Origin: Deltaproteobacteria bacterium
GTDB lineage: Bacteria; Myxococcota_A; UBA796; GCA-2862545
Direction: 5' to 3'
Assembly (NCBI GenBank): GCA_006226595.1
Contig: SBGP01000016.1
Coordinates: forward strand, 1 to 61,339
DNA: 61,339 nt
A program made the position numbers and the translations under genes. Below are positions 9,257 through 17,194 of this stretch, in pieces (the stretch's first letter is position 1; each line of letters starts with the position of its first letter). The notes below the pieces were generated by a model that saw nothing but the letters and a program-made list of their open reading frames with translations, ran no database searches and had not been told where the DNA came from.

Positions 9257-12238
9257 CTACTCTTCCTTCTTGTTGTCCTCGGCAGGCGCGGCAGCGGCCT
9301 TGGCCGGCGGTTCGTAGAAGGTCATCTCCGAGCGCGTGGCGGTGAGGCCGTCACTGTCCTTGGCGAGCACGGTGATGGTGTTCATGCCCTCTTCGAGGGC
9401 CACGTCGACCGTGAACGGCAGGCGGGTCAGGCCGTTCGCGCCCGCCCCGCCTTCGTAGAAGATCTTGTCGTCGTTGTGGAAGACCATCACGTGGGACAGG
9501 CCCGCGTCGTCACTGACGAAGCCGCTCACGCTCACGGTGGACACGTCGAGCAGCTCCGGGGCCTTCTGCGTGATCTCGACCCGCGGCGGCTCGCGCTCGG
9601 GCGACGAGGTCAGCGGCGTGCCCACCGGGATCTCGATGGTCTCGGTCTGGCCGAAGTAGCCGTAGAACCCGGCACGCACGATGGACGCGTGGTCGTAGGC
9701 GCTGCCGTCACCGATGGACAGCTCGAGCTCGAGCGGCGCGGCACCCGCCTCGCGGATCTCGACCTGCATGGTGCCGGTCCACTCGTCTCCGGGGCGCAGG
9801 CTGCGGTCACAGCCCGACTGGTACACGGGCCGCTTGCCTTCCTTGACTCGCTCGGACTCGGGGTCACCGACGACGCGGCCGCCCTCGACTCCGGGCTGCT
9901 CGACCGGACAGGCCTCGCCGGCGTCGGTCCGCATCTCACCGGGCTCGAGCGTGCCGGAGCGGATGTCGAGCGCGCGGCCGCTCTTGTTGCGGATGCGCGC
10001 GTAGGCATCGCCGGTCTCGCCCTCACCGTCATTGAGGAGGCGCAGGGACACGTCGATGACCTCGCCGACCTCGGCCACGCCGTCTCCGTCGCCGCCGGCG
10101 GCATCGGAGAGGGTCCACTGCCAGCGCAGGCGCGGCAGAGCCCGCCCCTGGACCTCGATCGACTTCTTGGCGCTCGCGACGGACTTGCCGCCGACGTCCC
10201 GGAACTCGAGGGACAGCGGCGCGGTCTCGCTGGGGTAGCCGTCAGCCACGGACACCGGCTGCTTCCAGGTGCGGGTCTCACCGGGAGCGAGCTTGCCGAA
10301 CACGAACTCGAGTCCACCGAGCAGCTCGTGCTCGGAGTTGCTCACCGCGGCGAGGCGGTACAGCGGCTTGTCACCGGTGTTGGTGACGCTCACCTCGATG
10401 TGATCGAGCTCCCCGGCGCGGAGCTTGCCCTCGTCACCGATGCTGACCTTCACGTCGAGAGACGCCTCGTCCACCGCCTCGCCCGTGCTCCAGTCGACGC
10501 CGAGCTCCGACAGGCTCTTCGCGAGCTCGCTCTCGGCCTTGCGCTGGTGCGTGCGGACCACGGTCGCTGCCGACTTGAGGACCTCGGCGCGGTGCGAGGA
10601 CGGCGCGTTGAGCAGGACATCCTTGGCGAACTGCACCTCGAAGTCACTGGAGAGGTCGAGGGCATCGCTCTTCGCGCGCCCCTTCTTCTGCCAGTGGTAG
10701 GTCAGCGAGTACGCCGGCTCGCCGAACACGAGGTCGGCGTAGTTGAGGTGCTTGTCGAGGTCCGCCTCGCGACGGACGCGCTCGCGCCAGAACACCGCGA
10801 CATTCGGCTCTTCCTCGCCCTCGATCTCGCGCTTCTCGGCGATGACCGGAATCAGCGCGATGTCGGCGGGGATGCCGACGCTCTGGATGCTCTTGTCGCC
10901 CGGCGTCAGGTACTTGGCGATGGTGAGCTTGAGCTTGGAGTCGTCGGCGAACGGATGCAGGTTCTGGACGCTGCCCTTGCCGAAGGTGCGCTCGCCGATG
11001 ACCACGGCGCGGTCGTTGTTGCGCAGGGCCCCGGAGACGATCTCGGAGGCCGAGGCGCTGTTCGCGTTGACGAGCACGGCGATCGGGTAGTCGTCCTGCG
11101 TGCCGTGCGAGCGCGCGCGGCTGTTGTCGCGCTTGCGGCCGTCCGCCTCGACGGTCGACACGATGTCGCCGCTGTCGAGGAACAGGTCGGACATCTCGAT
11201 GGCCTGGGTCAGGTACCCGCCGGGGTTGCCGCGGAGGTCGATGACCAGGCCCTTGAGGCTTCGGCCGTTCGCCTTGCGCTGGAGCTTGCCGAGCTCCTCG
11301 CGCAGCTGGGCGGCCACGTCGGCGTGAAAGGCGGTGACCTGGACGTAGCCCACGTCCCCGTCGAGCATCGCGGACTTGACCGGGTTGAGGCGGATCTCGG
11401 CGCGGGTGACCGTGACGTCGAAGGGCTCGGTGAGCCCGTCGCGCTCGATCTCGAGGACGACGTCGCTGCCCACCCTGCCCCGGAGGCGGGACACGGCCTC
11501 GTCGAGGGACATGTTGATCGTCGACTCGCCGTCGATGCGGGCGATGTGGTCGTCGGGCTGCAGCCCGGCTTCCATCGCGGGCGTGTCGTGCAGCGGGTAC
11601 TCGACGGTGAGCTTGCCCTCGCGAAGGATGATCGTGATGCCGAGGCCGCCGAACTTGCCCTCGTTCTCGGTGTCCATCTCCTTCGACGCCTTCGGCGGAA
11701 GCAGCGCCGAGTGCGGGTCGAGGGTGGAGAGCACGCCGTTGACCAGGGCGTACTCGACCTCGGCGAGCGGTTCGCCGAGCGCGTCGTCGTCCCGCGGGAT
11801 CTCGGTGGGGTCGAGCTCCTCCGCGAGGACCGAGGCGACCTCGGCAAGGGCGTCGTGCAGCTCGGAGCGCGAACCGATCGGGTTGACCTCGATCACGGCA
11901 CGGTGGTCGCCGACCTCGACGAACAGCATCGACCCACCGGGCTCGCGGCGGAACATCGCCGCCGGCACGCGTCGCTCGACCGCGAGGAGCGCCGCGTCGT
12001 ACATGGCCTCCCAGTCCACCCGCTCGGGCTCTACGTAGGACTCCTCGACGTAGTAGAGGGTCGACTCGAGGATCTCGAGCTCCGCGAGGCTGTACCCGCG
12101 ACCGAGCGCGAACGCCTCGATGCCGCCGGTGAAGTTCGTGAGCTCGCCCCCGACCGCGCCACCCGTGTAGTGGAAGGCCAGGAGGCTCATCGAGCTGGCG
12201 GCTCCGAAGACGGCGAGGGGTCGAACGATTGCGAACAT
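9257..12238 (-). CDS. ctp: Carboxy-terminal processing protease (S41) with long C-terminal extension
   Basis: A 993-residue secreted or periplasmic protease; GGAGGAA lies just before the ATG and a hydrophobic N-terminus (residues 5-25) acts as signal or anchor. A PDZ domain covers about residues 197-280 (KFGGLGITI...GLQPDDHIARIDG), followed by the S41 core with LVIDLRGNPGG, Ser396 in NSASASEI and Lys421 in FGKGSVQ as the predicted Ser-Lys dyad (25 residues apart as in known Ctp enzymes). Residues ~450-993 form several predicted beta-sandwich modules (including CARDB-like and a final VSVSGFVSDDAGL unit), much longer than ordinary Ctp proteases of 400-700 residues. These probably bind substrate or the cell surface. 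A promoter is visible at 12274-12301. Confidence 0.93.
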   Translation of the reverse strand: MFAIVRPLAVFGAASSMSLLAFHYTGGAVGGELTNFTGGIEAFALGRGYSLAELEILESTLYYVEESYVEPERVDWEAMYDAALLAVERRVPAAMFRREPGGSMLFVEVGDHRAVIEVNPIGSRSELHDALAEVASVLAEELDPTEIPRDDDALGEPLAEVEYALVNGVLSTLDPHSALLPPKASKEMDTENEGKFGGLGITIILREGKLTVEYPLHDTPAMEAGLQPDDHIARIDGESTINMSLDEAVSRLRGRVGSDVVLEIERDGLTEPFDVTVTRAEIRLNPVKSAMLDGDVGYVQVTAFHADVAAQLREELGKLQRKANGRSLKGLVIDLRGNPGGYLTQAIEMSDLFLDSGDIVSTVEADGRKRDNSRARSHGTQDDYPIAVLVNANSASASEIVSGALRNNDRAVVIGERTFGKGSVQNLHPFADDSKLKLTIAKYLTPGDKSIQSVGIPADIALIPVIAEKREIEGEEEPNVAVFWRERVRREADLDKHLNYADLVFGEPAYSLTYHWQKKGRAKSDALDLSSDFEVQFAKDVLLNAPSSHRAEVLKSAATVVRTHQRKAESELAKSLSELGVDWSTGEAVDEASLDVKVSIGDEGKLRAGELDHIEVSVTNTGDKPLYRLAAVSNSEHELLGGLEFVFGKLAPGETRTWKQPVSVADGYPSETAPLSLEFRDVGGKSVASAKKSIEVQGRALPRLRWQWTLSDAAGGDGDGVAEVGEVIDVSLRLLNDGEGETGDAYARIRNKSGRALDIRSGTLEPGEMRTDAGEACPVEQPGVEGGRVVGDPESERVKEGKRPVYQSGCDRSLRPGDEWTGTMQVEIREAGAAPLELELSIGDGSAYDHASIVRAGFYGYFGQTETIEIPVGTPLTSSPEREPPRVEITQKAPELLDVSTVSVSGFVSDDAGLSHVMVFHNDDKIFYEGGAGANGLTRLPFTVDVALEEGMNTITVLAKDSDGLTATRSEMTFYEPPAKAAAAPAEDNKKEE

Positions 12239-12273
12239 GCATTTCCTCCGGACGCGCGAGCGTCCACGCTCTC

Positions 12274-12301
12274 ATCGTAGGTTGCGTCCACCGAGAGTCA
12301 A
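12274..12301 (-). promoter_or_regulatory. Sigma-70-like promoter of the S41 protease gene
   Basis: On the minus strand TTGACT (12301-12296) and TACGAT (12279-12274) are 16 bases apart, predicting a start near 12267 and a 29-base leader to the ATG with a good ribosome site. Confidence 0.5.
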
Positions 12302-12568
12302 GCGCCGCGACACGGGCCTGACCGCTGGCGACGTTTCGTGACCACGCACCCTTCCGTCGCGTCGCGGACCAACGCCACGAGCCCGCCCGCCCCGCCCGCA
12401 CCGTGCGGCGCATCGGTCGGCCGGACCGCAAGATGTTTCGATTCCGCAAGCATCTCGGCGTCCAGGGACTGCCCGCCCGCAGCGCTCGCGCGGCGGAGGT
12501 GCCGAACACGGCGCGCCGAGCCGCATCCTGGGCTCCGGCAGCGGCACCATCCGGCGGAAAGCCAGGCA
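12302..12568. other. Intergenic stretch with no gene seen
   Basis: About 270 GC-rich bases between the promoters of the divergent S41 protease and PBP1A genes. I find no open frame with a ribosome site and no strong hairpin. Confidence 0.4.
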
Positions 12569-12597
12569 TGGACGCAGGGATCGCATCGAGGTACAAG
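12569..12597 (+). promoter_or_regulatory. Candidate promoter of the PBP1A gene
   Basis: TGGACG and TACAAG are 17 bases apart, each 4 of 6 to consensus, predicting a start near 12604 and a 74-base leader. The leader ends in a C-rich run without a Shine-Dalgarno sequence. Confidence 0.3.
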
Positions 12598-12677
12598 ACA
12601 GGTCACGATCCGCGCCTGCGCGTGCGGAGCAGCCCTTCATTCCGCCGTCTTCGGCGCCCCGGTCGAGCCCCTCCCCC

Positions 12678-15600
12678 ATGTCCCTCAAGCTGTCCTGTCC
12701 GACCTGCGGAGAGAAGAACCGACTCGCGGAGCCCCTGCCCCTGCCCGGGCACACCGTGCCGTGCTCGGCTTGTGGCACGTCGATGGCGGTGACCTACCCG
12801 CCCGGGGTGATGGAGAAGCTCAAGGCCAAGGGCAAGACCTTCCGCCCGGAGCCCGAGGCGCGTCGCCCCATGGCGGCCGCGCCCCGCCCGCGTGTCGAAG
12901 AGGACTTCACGCGCGCACACGCGACCCGCGCCGAGGACGAGCCGACCGGCATCCTCGACGGCAGCATGCTCATGCCGGGGCAGTTCTTCCCGACGTCGGC
13001 GCCGACCAGCGCCGACCGCACCGCCATCGACCGCACCAGCGTCGATGCCACGGCCGTGGGTCCTCCGACCGCGGCCGCCCCCGAACCGCCGGAAGCGGAC
13101 CACTTCGATCGAACCGTCCCCTCGATCCGCAGTCCGTACGGACAGCTGCCCGGGAACGTTCCCGAGGCGGACTCCGTGACCAGCGCCCAGCCCGAGCCCA
13201 CCGACGGGCACTACGAGCCCACCCAGATCGACCGCCAGGAGGCCCGCCCCATGGCCCCATCGCCCGAAGCCCCGAGCAGCTCCCCGCCCGTCAAGGCCGG
13301 CGCGCCCCCGGCCCCCGTGGCGAAGAAGGGTGGCTGCATGAAGCGGCTGGCCGGCCTCGCGATGATCGGTGGTCTCGCCAGCGTGCTCCTCGCCGGCGTC
13401 GGCTACCTCGGCGTGACCAGCTACTACGGCAAGGATCTGCCGACGATCGAGGCGCTGCAGGCCTACTCCCCGCCGACGGTCACCGTGGTCTACGACAAGG
13501 ACGGGCAGGTGCTCGGCGAGCTGTTCGAGCAGCGCCGCTACGTGGTCGAGCTCGACGAGATGCCCGAGCACCTCAAGCAGGCCTTTCTCGCCGCCGAGGA
13601 CGCCAACTTCTACAACCACGACGGCGTCGACTACATGGGCATCGTCCGCGCCATCCTCCGCAACGCGGCCCAGGGACGAAAGGCGCAGGGCGCCTCGACG
13701 ATCACCCAGCAGGTGACGCGAAACTTCCTGCTGACCCGCGACAAGAAGATCGAGCGAAAGATCAAGGAGATCCTCCTCTCGTGGCGCATCGAGAAGGCCT
13801 ACGACAAGGAGCACATCCTCTTTCTGTACCTGAACGAGATCTACCTCGGGTCCGGCGCCTACGGCGTCGAGGCCGCGAGCCAGGTGTACTTCGACAAGTC
13901 GGTGAAGGACCTCACCGTCGCCGAGGCCGCGATTCTCGCCGGGCTGCCGCAGCGACCCAGCGACTACTCGCCGCACAAGCACTGGGAGAAGGCCCGCGCT
14001 CGCCAGGAGTACGTGCTCGGGCAAATGGTCCGCAACGAGTTCATCACCCAGGCGGAGATGGACGCGGCCCTCGCCGAGGACGTCGTCGTCGTGCCGATCA
14101 CCAACGACTTCGCGACCAAGGCCCCGCACTTCACCGAGTACGTGCGCCGCTACCTGGTGGACACCTACGGCCACGACCGTGTGTACAACGAGGGCCTGCA
14201 GGTGACGACGACCTGCGATCTCGCCCTGCAGGAGCACGCGCAGCAGGCGGTAGTCAACGGCATCTACGACGTCGACCAGCGCATGGGCTTTCGCCGTGAG
14301 GGCCTGACCACGGTGAGTGGTGCCGAGCTCGACGCCAAGCGCGCCGAGATCACCGAGAAGATCCGCAAGGAGCGCGCGCTCGAGCTCGACCCGGCCGGCC
14401 GCACGCCGCCGGCGGACACGACCGAGCTCGTCGCCGACCGCGTGTACGACGCCGTCGTCCTCGACGTGAAGAAGAACTACGCCAAGGTCGGCATCGGCGA
14501 CATCGAAGCCCTCGTGCCCCTCGCGTGGACCGAGTGGCTGTACGAGCCCAACCCGCGCAAGTCCTGGCGCTACCGCACCGCGACCGACATGACCGCCGAC
14601 GGCATCCTCAAGAAGGGCGACGTGGTGCTCGTGAAGACGGCGGCCCTGTCGACCCAGGACTCCGCGGTCTCCAAGGCGTTCAAGAACACGCCGGGTGCCG
14701 ACAAGGCCTACGTGGCCGCCCGCCTGTGGCAGGACCCCGAGGTCGAGGGCGCCCTGCTCTCCTACGAGGTCGACTCCGGCGCCGTGCGCGCGATGGTCGG
14801 CGGCGCGTTCTGGGAGAAGTCCGAGTTCAACCGCGCGGTGCAGTCCAAGCGCCAGGTCGGTTCGACCTTCAAGCCCATCGTGTATGCGGCGGCGATCGAG
14901 TCCCAGCGTGTGACCACGGCGACCATGCTCGTCGACGGTCCCCTCGCCTTCTCGACGGACCAGGACTTCATCTGGAAGCCCGCGAACTACGGCAACGACT
15001 TCCTCGGCAACATCACCCTGCGCAAGGCGCTGGCGATGAGCCGCAACACGTGCACCGTGCGCGTGCTCGAGGCGATCGACCCGGGCATGAACGACGACGT
15101 CGTGTACTCCTTCGCGCGACGCCTCGGCATCGGCGGGCCCCCGAGCCACCGCCTGCCCGAGGATCACATCGCGACCGAGGAGAACGACCACCTGTGTCCC
15201 TGGGTCCGAGAGACGCCCGAGTCCACGATCTGCATGGATCGCAACCCGCCGAAGGACCCGAACATCAGCAACACCCGGCATCGCCAGCTGATGGGTCCCG
15301 ACGACGTGTACATGTGCCGTGCGTGTGACCTGTCGATGGGCCTGGGCTCCGCATCGCTGACGATGGAAGAGCTGGCCCGCGCCTACTCGGCCTTCGCGAG
15401 CGGCGGCAAGCTGATCGACCCCTACTACATCGAAGAAGTCCGCGACGTGAAGGGCAACGTCCTCGAGAAACACGAAGTCCCCGAGTTCGAGGAAGTCATG
15501 TCGCCCGAGGTCGCGTCGATCACCACCTGGCTGCTGGAAGCCGTCGCCACCGAGGGCACCGCTGCCCGCGCGGGTCGACTCGGCATTCCGGTCGCCGGCA

Positions 15601-15950
15601 AGACGGGCACGACCAACGACGAGAAGGACGCCTGGTTCGTGGGCTTCACTCCCCAGATCATCACCGCCGTGTGGGTGGGCTACGACCAGCCCCGCTCGCT
15701 CGGCGTCAGCTCCACCGGTGGCCGGACCTCGCTCCCCATCTGGATGGACTACATGGAGGTCGCGGCGCCCAAGGACACGCCGCCCTTCGTGATGCGCGGG
15801 GAGATCGAGTGGGCCCAGATCGATCAGGACACCGGCCGTCGCGTCTCCTCGGGCGGACGCCGCTACCCCTTCCTCAAGGACACCCTGCCCGAGGCCACCG
15901 GCGCCTCTGCGGGCCAGGTGACCGCCGAAGACCTGATCACGGAGCTGTGA
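12678..15950 (+). CDS. mrcA: Class A penicillin-binding protein (PBP1A) with N-terminal zinc ribbon
   Basis: A 1090-residue bifunctional peptidoglycan synthase. Residues 1-35 form a zinc ribbon (Cys7, Cys10, Cys29, Cys32), which must lie in the cytoplasm, followed by ~185 low-complexity Pro/Ala/Asp residues and one membrane helix (about 224-245). The GT51 glycosyltransferase domain follows (AAEDANFYNHDG near residue 306, GASTITQQVTRN, KIKEILLSWRIE). The transpeptidase has Ser729 in GSTFKP, SRN at 788-790 and KTGT at 975-978. A Cys-containing insertion (CPW, ICM, CRAC) lies between SRN and KTGT. No Shine-Dalgarno sequence precedes the ATG. The stop overlaps the start of the next gene by one base. 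Confidence 0.95.
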   Translation: MSLKLSCPTCGEKNRLAEPLPLPGHTVPCSACGTSMAVTYPPGVMEKLKAKGKTFRPEPEARRPMAAAPRPRVEEDFTRAHATRAEDEPTGILDGSMLMPGQFFPTSAPTSADRTAIDRTSVDATAVGPPTAAAPEPPEADHFDRTVPSIRSPYGQLPGNVPEADSVTSAQPEPTDGHYEPTQIDRQEARPMAPSPEAPSSSPPVKAGAPPAPVAKKGGCMKRLAGLAMIGGLASVLLAGVGYLGVTSYYGKDLPTIEALQAYSPPTVTVVYDKDGQVLGELFEQRRYVVELDEMPEHLKQAFLAAEDANFYNHDGVDYMGIVRAILRNAAQGRKAQGASTITQQVTRNFLLTRDKKIERKIKEILLSWRIEKAYDKEHILFLYLNEIYLGSGAYGVEAASQVYFDKSVKDLTVAEAAILAGLPQRPSDYSPHKHWEKARARQEYVLGQMVRNEFITQAEMDAALAEDVVVVPITNDFATKAPHFTEYVRRYLVDTYGHDRVYNEGLQVTTTCDLALQEHAQQAVVNGIYDVDQRMGFRREGLTTVSGAELDAKRAEITEKIRKERALELDPAGRTPPADTTELVADRVYDAVVLDVKKNYAKVGIGDIEALVPLAWTEWLYEPNPRKSWRYRTATDMTADGILKKGDVVLVKTAALSTQDSAVSKAFKNTPGADKAYVAARLWQDPEVEGALLSYEVDSGAVRAMVGGAFWEKSEFNRAVQSKRQVGSTFKPIVYAAAIESQRVTTATMLVDGPLAFSTDQDFIWKPANYGNDFLGNITLRKALAMSRNTCTVRVLEAIDPGMNDDVVYSFARRLGIGGPPSHRLPEDHIATEENDHLCPWVRETPESTICMDRNPPKDPNISNTRHRQLMGPDDVYMCRACDLSMGLGSASLTMEELARAYSAFASGGKLIDPYYIEEVRDVKGNVLEKHEVPEFEEVMSPEVASITTWLLEAVATEGTAARAGRLGIPVAGKTGTTNDEKDAWFVGFTPQIITAVWVGYDQPRSLGVSSTGGRTSLPIWMDYMEVAAPKDTPPFVMRGEIEWAQIDQDTGRRVSSGGRRYPFLKDTLPEATGASAGQVTAEDLITEL

Positions 15951-16465
15951 TGCCCTCCCTGTACCGCGTCCGCGCGGCCGCACTCTGCCTCTTGCTGGCG
16001 GCGTGTGGGACTTCCTCTGACCCGGTGAGCGACCTGTGCACGGTCGACGGCAGCCTCGACCTCAGCGAGGGCCTGCCCGGTGCCACCGTGGTGTTCACCG
16101 GCCGCCCGACCTCCGAGCTCTTCGACACCGTGGTGCACGTCGGCGGCGTGGAGGCCGAGGTCGTCAGCGTCGATCGCAGCGACGACTGCGTGTTCTGCGA
16201 TGCCTGCGTCACGGATGCCGACTGCACCGGCTGCGAGACCTCGTGCGCGGACTGTGACGCCGTGTGCGAGACCTGCGTCGAGACCACGACCTTCCTCGTC
16301 CCGGATCTCCTCCCCCAGGAGACCACGGTCGTCCTCCAGAACCTCTGGGGTTCCACCGACCCGATTCCGTTCACCGTGCTCGGCGAAGACACGGGGTACA
16401 CGGGCGCTCGACGCCGCCGTACCCAGGGCTTCCGCCTGCCGAGCCTCCTCCCGTTTACGAACTGA
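15950..16465 (+). CDS. Cys-rich lipoprotein with an IPT/TIG-like fold
   Basis: A 171-residue protein with a signal peptide ending in lipobox LLLAACG. The mature part begins like an IPT/TIG immunoglobulin-like domain (LPGATVVFTGRPTS...VVHVGGVEAEVVSVD). A 35-residue insert follows with ten cysteines (CVFCDACVTDADC, GCETSCADCDAVCETC), after which strands resume (LPQETTVVLQNLWGSTDPIPFTV). The C-terminus is basic (ARRRRTQGFR). It starts on the last base of the PBP1A stop codon, so the two are translationally coupled, which suggests a cell-wall-associated role. The fold assignment is by pattern only. Confidence 0.75.
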   Translation: MPSLYRVRAAALCLLLAACGTSSDPVSDLCTVDGSLDLSEGLPGATVVFTGRPTSELFDTVVHVGGVEAEVVSVDRSDDCVFCDACVTDADCTGCETSCADCDAVCETCVETTTFLVPDLLPQETTVVLQNLWGSTDPIPFTVLGEDTGYTGARRRRTQGFRLPSLLPFTN

Positions 16466-16501
16466 GACGCCGGAACACCTCGACTTCGACGGCTTCTCGA
16501 C

Positions 16502-16530
16502 TTGATCGCCCCCCTCGGGTGGTGTAGAGA
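16502..16530 (+). promoter_or_regulatory. Candidate promoter before the 197-residue envelope protein
   Basis: TTGATC and TAGAGA are separated by 17 bases, predicting a start near 16537 and a 20-base leader containing CGGAGAT. Confidence 0.4.
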
Positions 16531-16556
16531 CACCGTCTCGCACCTACGGAGATCTC

Positions 16557-17150
16557 ATGCGCACTGTCGCGGCCCTGCTCGCTGGCCTCGCATTCTCGAG
16601 CCCCGCCCTTGCCGGTGGACTCGGCGTTCTCGGCACTTTCGGCATCCACAACGAAGCCGTCTACTACTACGACTCCAGCAACGACTTCGCGCAATGGAAG
16701 ATGACGCAGACGATCCCCAACTACGGAGCGGGCTTCGAGCTCATCCTGGGCGATCGTGACGACCGCATCCTCGGCACGCTTCGCGGCTACTGGGTCCAGG
16801 ACGCGCCGCAGCGCTCCCCCGAGGACATCCAGAGCAACGTCGCCGCGCAGAACGTCGTCTCCGAGTTCCGCGACACCCCGACCAACGTCGGCATGGCCAG
16901 CGTCGGTCTGCAGTGGGGCATCGTCGGCTCGCCCGACCTGTTCCAGCTCAACGCCGTCGGCGGTGTGGGCTCCGGCTTCCTCACGAACGACCACACCGAG
17001 TTCCTCTTCATCGAGGGTGGCATCGGTGCGCACTACCAGTTTGCACGGTCGATGCAGGCGTTTGGTAACGTGATGTACAGCGCTCGCTGGCGTAAGGGGT
17101 ACGAGCACGGCCCCATCGCGTACGCTGGCGTTCGTTACCTGTTCGACTAG
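16557..17150 (+). CDS. Small outer-membrane beta-barrel candidate
   Basis: A 197-residue protein with a clean signal peptide (cleavage likely after SPALA) and GGAGAT before the ATG. The mature part alternates short amphipathic strands rich in Gly, Tyr and Phe and ends in VRYLFD, with an aromatic residue close to the C-terminus as in outer-membrane barrels. No further domain is recognisable. It may be a porin-like or structural protein. It has its own promoter and is followed 45 bases later by a lipoprotein gene. Confidence 0.65.
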   Translation: MRTVAALLAGLAFSSPALAGGLGVLGTFGIHNEAVYYYDSSNDFAQWKMTQTIPNYGAGFELILGDRDDRILGTLRGYWVQDAPQRSPEDIQSNVAAQNVVSEFRDTPTNVGMASVGLQWGIVGSPDLFQLNAVGGVGSGFLTNDHTEFLFIEGGIGAHYQFARSMQAFGNVMYSARWRKGYEHGPIAYAGVRYLFD

Positions 17151-17194
17151 ACAGGCCAGCCGACCCAGGACCTGGCCGCCAAGGAGAGGTCCTC

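Noticed and set aside
9476-15983. Very long open frames opposite the S41 protease (934 codons) and PBP1A (1126 codons)
   Set aside because: Their products are low-complexity, rich in Arg, Gly, Val and His, without domains, and lie fully antisense to clear genes; GC-rich codon use creates such frames.
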